64,000 nucleotides of DNA, taken from positions 8,820,735 through 8,884,734 of the forward strand of contig OX442420.1 in NCBI GenBank assembly GCA_949361645.1, read 5' to 3'. Both the position numbers and the translations under genes were made by a program. The stretch is from Spongilla lacustris. Taxonomy: Eukaryota > Porifera > Demospongiae > Spongillida > Spongillidae. Shown in pieces: positions 11,266 through 21,859 of this stretch. Positions within the stretch are counted from its first letter, which is position 1. Each line of letters starts with the position of its first letter. Below the pieces are notes generated by a model. It was not told the origin of the DNA. It worked only from the letters and a program-made list of their open reading frames with translations, and made no database searches.

Positions 11266-14200
11266 CTGAAATGTAAATCCATACATAGTTACGGACGGCA
11301 TTAAAAGCAGATTGTGGACTGTAGCTAGTGGATAAATGTGTTCATGGTAAGGTGACCATTTTGGGACAACATCTATACTGAGTGCCCACACCCCCATGCA
11401 CATACAATGTACATGCTTGTACGTACTGGGCCACACATGTACATACGCACTATTTCCTACCTCTTCTTGCTGGGCACCAGGCCTGTTGCCCCATCAATAG
11501 CCTGGCTGTTGACAGCAGCTGCCTGCCACCACTCCTCATCACTTCCATTGAGAATATGAAGGATGTCCCCATTCTTGAAGGAGAGGCCCTGAGAGGGACG
11601 ATCCTTGCTTGAGTCATAGTCAAACAAGGCCCTATGGGGGCAGAGTAGGGTGAATGGGTGTGGCATAGAAGACTAAATGAGTGTGGCAGACAATCAGTAG
11701 GAAGTACCAGAGGAGAACAGTTAGAGAACTGATGAGGGGAAGAAGTAGTGAGTTGGCTGGTAAGGGGGTTATAAGGAGGTGGAGGAAGGAGTAGTGAGGT
11801 GGTTGATTAGAGTACACACTTACCGCACATAGAGATGCTTCACCACAGTGGGCTCGAGGGAAGGACTTGGAGCAGTCATGGGGCTGGCAGAAGCCTCCTC
11901 CTGAGAGCGCCTCAGCTGCCTCAGCTTGTTCTGGAAGTCTGAAAAGTCTGGGGAAGAGGATATCACCAGCCTGTTCAATACCACAGTGCGTGTAGATCTT
12001 CCCTTGGCTGGTGCAGTCTGAAGAGGAGAATAGTCCTCAATGTCCCCCACAGTCCTCAATGCCCCCAACAGTTCTCAATGTTCCCACAGTCCTCAATGCC
12101 CCCACAGTCCTCAATGCCCCCCACAGTCCTCAATGCCCCCCACAGTTCTCAATGCCCCCCACAGTCCTCAATGCCCCCCACAGTCCTCAATGCCCCCCAC
12201 AGTCCTCAATGCCCCCCACAGTCCTCAATGCCCCCCACAGTCCTCAATGCCCCCCACAGTCCTCAATGCCCCCCACAGTCCTCAATGCCCCCCACAGTCC
12301 TCAATGCCCCCCCCCCCCCCCCCTACAGTCCTCAATGCCCCCACACAAACAAACTGAAAACAGGTCTTCCTTGAAAGGTACCCCAGGTCCAATTATCCAG
12401 AATGGACCCACCCAATATACATGCAAATGCAAGACAAGGAAACCAGCCTTGAGAACTGCTTGCTTAGAACTAACACAGGGTACCCAACAGCCATGGTGCC
12501 ATCATGACAGGACACTGCGCACATCAAGAATGGGATCACCAGTGGCCAAGGTGTAATTAAGCACCACTAGTGGGCCTAAGCATGTATGTTCCACACTGAT
12601 TTAATGTACTCTGCTGGTAAGTCTAATATCATTTTATATTTAGATTCCCAAATGCAATAAAACAACAAACAACAAACAAACAAGAACCACATATAAGACG
12701 CAGAACTAAATTATAATTTGTATCTTTTATACAGTATCATTACAGGAATGGTTGTCTCGCAAATGGCATAGGGTCAGTTTCTAAAGTCATGTTCCATGAA
12801 ACGTTAACAATTAATTCTAGTTGTTTAAAGTGAAGCATGCAACACACAAATACAAGACTGACATTCACATGTGATGAATGGAAAACTCTTTTCATAGTGA
12901 TCACAGCCTCAGTCTCCCCCATATAATTGTACATAATGCAGTGTATGTGTACTTGTATAAAATACATCGTATATCCACTTTTCGAATAAGACCTTAATAT
13001 GGCTATTACTTTCCCTTCACTAGCTTCTCTAAAGGCAACTTCAGTTGATCCCTGCTCCCTCATGCCCACCTCAGTTGATCTCTGCTCCCTCATGCCCACC
13101 TCAATTGATCCCTGCTCCCTCATGCCCACCTTAGGTGATCCCTGTTCCCTCATGCTCACCTCAGTTGATCCCTGCTCCCTCATGCCCACCTCAGTTGATC
13201 TCTGCTCCCTCATGCCCACCTCAGTTGATCTCTGCTCCCTCATGCCCACCTCAGGTGATCCCTGCTCCCTCCTCCTCTGCACACAGTACTCCTCCACTGC
13301 CTTCCACAGTATGGCCTCACTCTCATCACATGACACATCCTGCTGAGGTCCTCGTGCAAGCACCTCTTTGAACCACTCCAAACTCCTCACACCAGAAGGT
13401 TTCCTTGCAATGTCCAGCATCACCTTGTAACTTTTGTCCTTTGCTTCTATGGCACGACGATGTTCATTACTCTTAGCTTCCACCTCCTCCTTACACTTCT
13501 GCTCAGCCTCCTGGAGCCTCTGCTGTAACTGAACATTTACCTGCTGTGTCCTCCTCAGGTCATCTTCCAGCTGTGCAACAGCACTGCTAGCCTGTGCCTG
13601 TGCGTTAAGTACATGTGCATATGAATTTGATTTCTAGCTGCATGTACATGTACATATGTACATTGTGCTATGCAGGTGCATTGTAATCATAGATCAATCA
13701 ATATAAGTGATTCTTAGCATGTCTGGAATGAAGATCCCCATACCTTGAGGGTCTGGAGCTGTTGTTCCAACTGTTTACACCTTTCCATAACACCATTCCT
13801 CTCCATCTCTACCTGTTTATGAGATATCATTGTGTACAGAGCACAGGTTTGAAGCCGCACCCACCACCCACTCATCAGCTTATTGAGCCACTCCATCATT
13901 GGAGCTACACATTAGAGGTCCAATTATCAGGCAGTTGTTTTATACAGATCCCCCCATATCGGTCTATGGAATTTCCAGATGGGTGTGTACTTGTACTTGT
14001 GCTTGGATACACCTACCATCATTGCTGCTTAAAAGAAATTAGTGATCCTAATTATCCTTTTCTAAATCTGCACAACATACGATAAATATTAAGATTATTT
14101 TATTATACATATGACCACAGTACACATATGACCACAGTACATATATGACCACAGTACACACATGACCATATTACACATATGACCACAGTACACATATGAC

Positions 14201-15570
14201 CACAGCACACATATTACCACAGTACACATATGACCACAGTACACATATGCCCACAGAACACATATGCCCACAGAACACATATCACCTATGCATAGGACCA
14301 CAACATATAGCAATATACTTAACAGCCAGGCACAGTACCTGCTTTACTGCTTTCAGCTGGCTACTACATTCTTCCACCTTCATCTTTGATGCCTGAAGCT
14401 CTTTGTATAGCTGAGAAGAATGAACAATTTGTTTATAAAGCAAAATAAAACAAGAAATGGTACCAATTTAGTCAAAGGTAATGAAAGAGACAATGATAAG
14501 ATATATAACAATATCAATATATCTGACTTCAGTGAGCATGGTTTGTACATTTTCAGTATCAATACTGTGATGTGCCACTAGTTGTAATCCCTACAGTAAT
14601 GATCATGCGACCAAGTCCCTTGATATTTTATACAATAGATGCTTACCTCCAAAACATTTTTACAGCTGTTTTCATGTTGGGTACACAGCTTAGTGATGAT
14701 GTCATTGAGCTCCTTGGATGTGGGCCTGTGGTCAGGATGGTCCATGAGACATGACATCACCACACTATGAAGAGGATGGGCCACGCCCATCTTATCCACC
14801 CAAGGCTTCCTCTTGCAGATCTGTATCTCTTGCTTCTTGGTAACCAGTGGAGGTATCTGCAGCTCGTACACAGTAGGAAACTCCTGATTGGCCACATACA
14901 GAGTGAGGGCGCCATATGAAAGCACATCCAACTTGGCATCATACTTTGGGTCTGGGATCAGTGCCTCAGGAGGCATGTATGCCCAGGTACCTGGGGCTGC
15001 AGTGTGGGCAGATCGCTGAAGCTGACGTATGTCAAATATCTTGGACACACCTAGATCAGCTATCTTGGCTGACATGCCCTGTGTGAGGAGGATATTGGGG
15101 GCAGTGAGGTCACGGTGGATGATGGGTGGGGCCTGGGAGTGCAGGTGGAGGAGACCATAGGACACATCCCGAAGGATGGACAACTTCAGTGGTAGAGGGA
15201 TGTCAGGGTACATCTCTAAACACTTGGCTAGGTCCATGTGCAAGTACTCCATCATAAGCCACTCATCATTATCTTTTGATCGATGCACACCTAGGAACTG
15301 TACAATGTTGGGGTGCTTTAGGTTGCCAAGTAGAGCACATTCATCATGGAACTTTGCCATAATGGCCTTCTTGTCTGCCTCCCTGATTGGAAGGTTTCCT
15401 CCACGTCCAAGCAAGATGTCATGCAGCCCTTTAGCAATGCAGGGGAGGCCATTCATCTTCACCTCATACACAGCACCAAAGGACCCACGGCCTATCTCCC
15501 TCCGCTGGTCAAGCCCCTCCAAGTGAGGGATGAGGTGCACATGTGAGTAGCCCCCCACACCTGCTGCCAT
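8663..15570 (-). CDS. Copy A: kinase / coiled-coil / SH3 / GUK gene (PDZ lost)
   Basis: Inferred exons (5' to 3'): 15570-14647, 14410-14339, 13812-13744, 13591-13010, 12017-11824, 11631-11461, 11265-11201, about 11065-11016 (phase unresolved), 10888-10841, 10778-10677, 10478-10306, 9982-9873, 9499-9411, 8772-8663. All but the uncertain one have AG/GT borders and compatible phases. The protein would be a tyrosine-kinase-like domain, coiled coil, eight decapeptide repeats, a remnant first PDZ strand, an SH3, a HOOK-like linker and a GUK ending [12 protein letters not shown], as DLG proteins end. The start ATG directly follows an in-frame TAA. The likely role is a membrane-junction or synapse-like scaffold carrying its own kinase; this is inference from the MAGUK family. 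Two separate genes (kinase, MAGUK) remain possible, but the kinase exon has no stop before its donor and the downstream exons have no evident start. Confidence 0.7.
9595..9835. repeat. Minisatellite, unit CCAGACCTGGTCCACTAAAC
   Basis: About nine degenerate units of 24-30 bp in the intron between the 9873 and 9499 exon borders of copy A. Copy B has only a trace of it (about 19912-20000). Confidence 0.8.
10005..10259. repeat. (GGA)n microsatellite, 255 bp
   Basis: Nearly pure GGA with four or so interruptions, filling most of the copy A intron 9983-10305. In the transcribed strand it is (TCC)n, immediately upstream of the acceptor at 9983. The matching intron in copy B is only 98 bp and lacks it. 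The open frames of poly-Glu, poly-Arg, poly-Gly and poly-Ser here are artefacts. Confidence 0.97.
11461..11631 (-). CDS. Copy A exon: SH3 domain, DLG type
   Basis: Reads [19 protein letters not shown], then [17 protein letters not shown] and GLVPSKKR. This follows the MAGUK SH3 pattern (RALFDYD, GDILHV-N-SDDEWWQA, G-IPSKRR). The ALYDY-equivalent and WW motifs are intact. 171 bp, identical in length to copies B and C, entering and leaving in phase 2. Confidence 0.93.
11824..12017 (-). CDS. Copy A exon: PDZ stump fused to the pre-SH3 linker
   Basis: The exon starts [16 protein letters not shown], the first PDZ strand of copy B, then runs straight into what is the 3' end of an intron and the linker exon in copy B (PDFSDFQNK). 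A deletion has removed the GLGF loop and the rest of PDZ, yet the frame remains open and the exit phase (2) still matches SH3. Confidence 0.75.
12045..12350. repeat. Minisatellite, unit CAGTCCTCAATGCCCCC
   Basis: About seventeen units of 17-20 bp in the intron upstream of the PDZ-stump exon of copy A. Copy B keeps about two units at 23090-23130. A poly-C run sits at 12308-12322. Just upstream, 12507-12555 translates on the minus strand as [11 protein letters not shown], a remnant of the PDZ found in copy C ([11 protein letters not shown]). Confidence 0.85.
13010..13591 (-). CDS. Copy A exon 4: coiled coil, helical domain, decapeptide repeats
   Basis: 194 codons, phase 0 at both ends. A Gln/Glu-rich coiled coil ([18 protein letters not shown]) leads into a conserved block ([19 protein letters not shown], then [13 protein letters not shown]), then eight units of GSxEVGMREQ encoded by a 30-bp minisatellite. 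The acceptor choice at 13591 follows copy B; an alternative AG would start the exon at 13597. Confidence 0.75.
13744..14410 (-). CDS. Copy A exons 2-3: coiled-coil linker
   Basis: Two small phase-0 exons. 14410-14339 (24 codons) reads [14 protein letters not shown] and on; 13812-13744 (23 codons) reads [20 protein letters not shown] and on. Both have clean AG/GT borders and heptad-like Leu, Met and Ala spacing with many Lys, Glu and Gln. They join the phase-0 kinase donor to the next phase-0 exon. The first of the two was not found in copy B. Confidence 0.7.
14105..14290. repeat. Minisatellite, unit ATGACCACAGTACACAT
   Basis: About eleven units of 17-18 bp in the intron between the two coiled-coil exons of copy A. 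The same repeat lies at 39480-39556 in copy C, supporting homology of those introns. Confidence 0.85.
14647..15570 (-). CDS. Copy A exon 1: tyrosine-kinase-like catalytic domain
   Basis: 308 codons, phase 0, donor GAG|GTAAGC. The glycine loop [11 protein letters not shown] (about residues 27-37), Lys in CIAKGL (47), alpha-C Glu in DECALLGNL (77), [11 protein letters not shown] (about 152-162), DLG in place of DFG (Asp kept) and MPPEAL are all present, so catalysis is plausible. The HRDLTAPN loop and hydrophobic pattern suit tyrosine-kinase-like rather than CaMK-type kinases, unlike CASK. The C-lobe ends with an [11 protein letters not shown] segment typical of sponge expansions as I recall them. 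Confidence 0.9.
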
Positions 15571-16390
15571 TTATGAAAACAAGCAAATCTCTTAGTGTGG
15601 AAGGATAGGAAATACCCTGCAATTATAAACATGAGAAACAGATCTATAAAAGTGTAAAAGACAGCTACCATTTCATCATTATTGGCAATGTCACTAATAT
15701 GTCAAAACTCAGAACTCAGCTGCACCTTGGGGATACATCCCCTGATTTCAGTATAGTACAGCGTACATGTATACACATGTACTTCCCCATGTGCTGCTAT
15801 TGCTGTGTTTCGGACCCCCATAGGCTATACCATTCCCACGTCTGTTGTTAAATACTGATAACATTCTTATTTAGACCACACCAACGTCAAATTTAAATAA
15901 TAATTACTAGGCGACGTGTCCCTCAAATGGGACAAAAGAAATGGCATGCAGATATGATGTTTTCATTTTGAGGTTTGTAACCAGCGAGTAGGAACTAAGA
16001 TCGGAATTGGAATCTCGTAATCAAATATAAGTCTTTACCAAGAGGAGTGCTTTTGCTTTGCCGCCTCGATCCATCCCTGCCTCGTATTTGATACCGCCCA
16101 CGCGGGTTCCTTATAATTCAGCCATTTTTGTTAAGTAGACACCTACCTACATGTATTGCATGTGATTGTCGAGTGGTCTTCCACCATTCAGATCGCCTTA
16201 CGGAGAAATATATATATTTGAAATCAGATCACCTAAAATCACAAAACCGTCGTCGCCTAGATTCTAACCAAGAACGATGGCGCGGGGGCTCCATGCACTG
16301 TGAAAACTTACAATGCACAAACAGCATAACGTAAACTATTGCTTTTTATCAAAACAGTCAAGAGCAGAAAAGACTAACGTAGCCAGCTTA
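15571..16390 (-). promoter_or_regulatory. 5' flank and possible 5' UTR of copy A
   Basis: Blocks here recur in the same order upstream of copy B (about 27400-28020): ACCAGCGAGTAGGAACTAAG, GAAATCAGATCACCTAAAAT and GCACAAACAGCA among them. Conservation of non-coding sequence between tandem copies suggests a duplicated promoter. An acceptor-like TTATAATTGCAG near 15617 hints that a 5' UTR exon is spliced to the kinase exon. No TATA box was assigned. Confidence 0.45.
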
Positions 16391-16595
16391 TAAGTACTCA
16401 AAAAAGCATTGCGTGAAGAATATGCAGGCACATATCATTGAGAGTGTTCATATGCAGATCGAGGCGCATATCATTGAAGTGTTCGTATGCAGAGGCACAT
16501 ATCATTGAAGTGTTCGTATGCAGAGATCTGATTTGTGCATATTCTTCATATGCAGAGTCTGCGTGGCACTGTATACTACATTCTGTCACGCAAAG
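16390..16595. repeat. Minisatellite with ATATCATTGAAGTGTTCG units
   Basis: Three to four degenerate units of about 50 bp inserted in the copy A 5' flank. The homologous flank of copy B lacks it. Confidence 0.65.
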
Positions 16596-16599
16596 TATA

Positions 16600-18184
16600 A
16601 GGCTAACATTTAGCCCAAATGGCGACAGCTCTACAGATTCAAAGAAGTCTATATAGCTAGTTGCTATAATTACTCTTATTATAAGTCTTAAAAGCACAAC
16701 AGGAACTACCCAGGATGTATAAGTACTCATGCACAAATAAAATAAAATACCATTCACTCAATCACTGTATATAGAGTACTTTCCGCGAATGAATAGAACA
16801 GAAGGTGGCATGTGTAGAAAGGACTTTTAAAATGCCTTATTACATCCACATGCATCTATTTGTGCTGCATGGTTAATTCACGATCGAGATCGCACTACAA
16901 GACGTATGAACAATAGTAGCCCGTTGTTGCCTCTGCACTTTGCGCAATTTTCACTTCGATTCCATCGCAAGTACGTAGTACTGTATTATAACTATAGTAA
17001 GAAGTTCTCTTTTCTGATCAATCAACTGCTTTAAGTGGTTCTTTCTCACAATTATTGTGATCATCTCTTGTTTTATTGCATGGCATTCACTGATTGCTTG
17101 TCTTTCTATCTCAGCTATCGCCGTACTGATATGTCCGGCGACGGTCATCTTTGTTTTCATACTAAAATTGCACATGCAAGACTCTGTTCTACCGTCTGCA
17201 TGGCTCTATATCAAGTTCTCATGCAGTTCGATGGAATTCGTTACCTCAGTGAACGGCAGCGATCTACTGATAGATGGATATATGAGCTGCTGCCGTGCTT
17301 TAAAGCATGTGGATAACAACACATCTATTTGCTATTGCCGCGCTCCATATAAGTGCAGAGATTGGAACCGCTGTATGCGGTGAATTTAATTCTTGTAATT
17401 GTTGGTTGCGACTGCAGCACTGTTGGGTATTAATTTGAGATCCATATCGCAAGACATCGCGTATTTTATGTATGTCACAACATTTGCAGTTCACTTCTTG
17501 TGCCTACACAGCAAAAAAAGTTTGGTGGATTTCACTCAAAACGGCTTACTATATCACTCAGAATCAGGATTTGGAGTGATATAGTTAGCCGTTTCACTAA
17601 ACTTTTTTTGCTGTGTATATCACTGCTCATATTCGTCATGGGAACCATCCTCTGTCATCGAGCATGTCGAAGAAGGGTCTCGCTTTTTCAGTCTGAATGT
17701 GATAAACATGCAACATAATGTAATGCAATATATATTGCCTGACGCCGGACAGCGCCAATATTGATCTTATAGACTTTGCTGCTGTGCCTGGTATATTTGT
17801 CCACATTTGGAGCCTCACCACAACTCGCGTCTGGTGCTCACCTTCCATTTTTGTGTAGCGGTACGATTTATAAGAAACAAAAACCGACAACGACTGAAAT
17901 ACAAAAACGCTCACCATAATGGCATGCTACAATATGAGGCAGAAGAACCGGAGGATCTGTTGAATTTAATCACCAAGCTGTGCCAAAGAAGTGACATTCA
18001 TTTTACATCACCACTGAGCCGGTTGAACAATAGTCTGGCATGTATGTATAAATATTTTGCATATGTATGTATAGTTATTTGGCATCTCAGCTGATCTAAA
18101 TTATACATGCATATACTAGCTAGTAGCTTCAATGGTATATAGAAGTAGTAGTAAAAGCAATGTATGTAAAACACTGCATTCCAT

Positions 18185-18219
<35 letters not shown>

Positions 18220-18800
18220 ACACCCAGGAATATAGCTATATTGCTATAAGTATAAGCCCGGGGTAAATATTGTATAGTAATGAATATATAGTAATGCACA
18301 CCCATACTAGAGGTCCAATAGCTCTTCTGGTTTTATTAGAAATAACCAGATGGTGTTACAAATGCATTCATCAGATATCAGCACTGCTGATGTAGTGGGT
18401 GTCAACTAGGTGTGACAGACTTTGGCCTGTGATTTTTTTCCAACTTCAATGGTTGCAGGTCAGCAGTTGTTATAATTGACAGGGTACTGGAAGAGACTCA
18501 TAATCTTATGATGAATTCGAATTTTGAGGAATGAGTTGCACTTAGCACTGGATACCTGCTGGATATCTCTTATTTTGTTTGCATGTAGATTACACCATTG
18601 GAGCAATCCAAATTGATGAAGTCATTATAAACGCGGTCTGCTGTTAAGTTATAATGAGACTCCTGACAACTGGATCTTGTTGCCCTTATCAAATAAAGAT
18701 AAGTTTATATGATGATGCAAAACCGTAAGGGATCATGCCCGTCATCATACCCAATCCTGAGTTTCTTCTTCCTCCTCAAAAAATATCATTAAACTAACAT
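16600..18800. other. Spacer with no assigned gene
   Basis: Short open frames exist on both strands. One minus-strand frame (16951-17175) is Lys/Glu/Ile-rich and helical-looking; a plus-strand frame (about 17890-18040) contains EEPEDLLNLITKLC. None forms an exon chain I can defend. The stretch also holds a TA-flanked MITE (17507-17615) and a poly-C run at 18187-18219. Confidence 0.4.
17507..17615. mobile_element. MITE with CACAGCAAAAAAAGTTT ends, TA target duplication
   Basis: The 109-bp element has long inverted ends. The left begins CACAGCAAAAAAAGTTTGGTG and the right ends ACTTTTTTTGCTGTG, with a further inverted block (GGCTAACTATATCAC type) inside. TA lies on both sides (17505-17506 and 17616-17617), as for Tc1/mariner-type elements. 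Confidence 0.75.
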
Positions 18801-18835
18801 TGTCTGTTGGTTATCAAACAATGCACATAAAAACA

Positions 18836-18949
<114 letters not shown>

Positions 18950-19395
18950 GACATCCAAATACAAAACCAACTCATAAGCATTCTCTATGAGAAAGTTGGT
19001 GGAATATAGAACTTGAAGGCAGTAGTAGGCCTATTCAAGAAGGAGGAGTAAAAGGATTAGGAGGAGTGCATTCAAGTTATATGCAACTTGAATGCACTAC
19101 AGGTACAGCTAGACCATCCAGGAATGCAACACAAATGTAAACATTCTATTGGTCGCAATAAAGGATACCACCCAACTAAGTACACAGAATAGTCCAAAAA
19201 CCTTTGCATTCACTGCAATGTTACAATGAACACAATACATCTATTTCCGACATGCTGCTTGCTACAACCACAGCAAGATGTGTATAGTACAAACCAAGGG
19301 GAAAACATCTAAGCAGCAAGATCAATCTTTCTCTCTCACTCTCTCTCTCTCACAAAGAATCTTTTAAATATGCACATGGATCAGTACTGAGTGGT

Positions 19396-21859
19396 TCAAG
19401 GGAGAGGCTCATTGGTGGGCACCCAAATATGGCTTCCAGACTGGTCCTGTATCACAGTCTTGACTGCAGCATAGATATCCTGCACTGAGTCTCCACTTAC
19501 AACTGCTGTGTATAAGAGAGAGCAGATATACACACATAAACAAGGGAACTGGACAGTTCACAGGAACACATCACAAGGGAACGTTTAACCCACTGGACAG
19601 CCCACAAGTATACATATCCATAAGTTGTACTCACTGCAAGCACACATTACATGTATGCTACACTACAATGCAATTGACAGCACCAAAATGAGCAAACAGG
19701 GTGTGACCATAATGAATTTCCTACTGCAACTATAAATGTACTAATTAAACACTAAATATTTGGTTCTACTAACATGTGAAGTATTCTACAAACTCTTGTT
19801 CAATCTTTACACCCTTCTCCAAAGTCTGTTGGCATTGCTCCTGTGTTCCCTTTGTAACAGCACTGCATGAATGAAGCATTGAGTACATGTAAGCAACAGA
19901 AATGAAGATGCATCCGGTCCACTAAACCCTGCCGACCTAGATGTATCATGTATGTGCAAATCCAAAGCCTCGGATCCACTAGTCCACTAAACCCTCCAGT
20001 GCTGATCATCTGATCCCACAGACAGACTTACTGTATTACTTCCCAGCTGTTAGGCCTGATGCAGATTACAATGGGATGAAGATCAGCCAACTGAAGGCGT
20101 CTAATGGTGTAGCCACTTGCAACTAGAATGCAATGCTTGCCCTGCCGAGAATGTGGTGGTGTGGAGGGGAGAGTTGGAGGCGGAAGGCAGACACACCGAA
20201 CCTATCATGGCAACTCTCAAAGCAGAACTCTTAGCAGACCTGTTCTGCAACTTCCTGCACAGCCTTGAGGCTGGTGCCATAGAGATTGTCTTTGTAGCGA
20301 CCAGCCTCTATGAACAGGTCAGCCTGGATGTCCATCTCCATTTGCTCAAATCTCTGAACAAAGTGGTAATCCTTCCCATCCACTTCTCCATCTCGAGGAG
20401 GGCGAGTGGTGTCTGGAGTAAGGTGCAGTCACTACAATGAATAAGCACACCTACACATCCTCACACCTACATTTCAAGCCCACATACACCTACACTTCAA
20501 CCCCTACACTTCTATAAATGTACTATTTGGCTTTAAAGCACTAAAAGCTTGAATACCATAGTACCTTTCTTATTTAACAAACCTGTGCTTGAGTTTAGTA
20601 ATCCACCAGACACACACTTTGCACCAGTTCGTACCACACTCATCACATATCCCACACACCCATCACATATGGTATGTTGGTTTTTTTTGGTTCTTTCTTA
20701 CGCACAAGTGGAAAGGATTATACAGTGAGTGTTAAGGGAGAAGAAAAGAAAGAACCAAAAAAAAAACGTCCAGTCAACCCTCAGGATTAGTCTGGGGAGC
20801 AGATGACTGGCATTCATCAGTCATCTGGTCCCCAGACTACCTCGGGATTGTCTTGCTGCACCATAATCACATGAAGTTCTTTAAAAACAAGCCATGAGGC
20901 ACAATGCAAGCCACGCGGCAACAGTGCAGGTCCACAAATCACAGGTCTGGACCACAGCAAATCAATGATCCGGACCAGCAGATCGCTTAACTGGACCACA
21001 GCAAATCGCAGATCTGGACTACAGCAAATCAATGATCTGGATCACAGCACATGCAACTGCAAAACCTGATGTGCATGTAATGACAGCTGCGATTTACCGG
21101 GCCACCATACTCATCACATACACACATGCACACTCACGTGGCACGCAGCCTTCAAATTTGTCTGGGAATTCCTGAACCAGCATACGATTAATCTCCTCCT
21201 TCAAAGGTCCAAGGATGAGGACTGGTCCTGTGTTTGCAAATGTGACCACACCCCTGCCACAAATGTGACCACACCCTTCACACCAATGTGACCACACCCC
21301 TGCCACAAATATGACCACACCCTTCATTCAAATGTGACCACACCCCTTCTACAAAACTCACTCTGCTTCAGTTTAATGCTTTCATATGTTGGAATATGTT
21401 CTTCAACAGCTGCACATCATTGGAGGGGTGGGGGAAGGCATGAGAGAAATGTATTAAAGTGTGTGTATGACATCAGCATGTAAGGCTACGGGGAAGTGAT
21501 CTAACATACACTTAGGCTCCTCTGATTGCACCGCACTGGTAACAGATGCCTCAGAAACCTTCCTGATGAATGGCAGCTTCATGGGCAGCTTAACACGGAG
21601 GGAAGAGGGTGAGGAGGGGGGGAGCAAGAGAGAAACCTCACACTTGCAAATGTGGTGCCCTCATCTAACTTGCATACAGAATGGGCAAACTATTACCTCA
21701 CCAGCCCCTCCCTCTACACATAACTGTTCCACCATCACCAGGCTCCTCCCACCCTCATATGGCTTCCCATCCCATCCACATACCCAGTCCAGACCAGTAG
21801 ACTCTGAGGTCTTGGTGAACTTAGCATTCTTCTTATTGACTTGAGCACAATGCTTAATC
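19396..21859 (-). CDS. Copy B exons 8-15: HOOK linker and guanylate-kinase-like domain
   Basis: HOOK exon [17 protein letters not shown]; a short uncertain exon; [33 protein letters not shown] and [80 protein letters not shown]; and [19 protein letters not shown] to [12 protein letters not shown] and stop. Split codons (R/PVL, H/TTR) reproduce the DLG sequence across junctions. The P-loop is degenerate as in DLG, so it is a non-catalytic GUK. Confidence 0.92.

Noticed and set aside
14578..14646. Kinase copy A ending at an in-frame stop after the C-lobe (short stand-alone kinase)
   Set aside because: The residues after VLE differ completely among the three copies, exactly from a conserved GTAAG donor on, so they are intron. 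It remains the main alternative if no spliced transcript is found.
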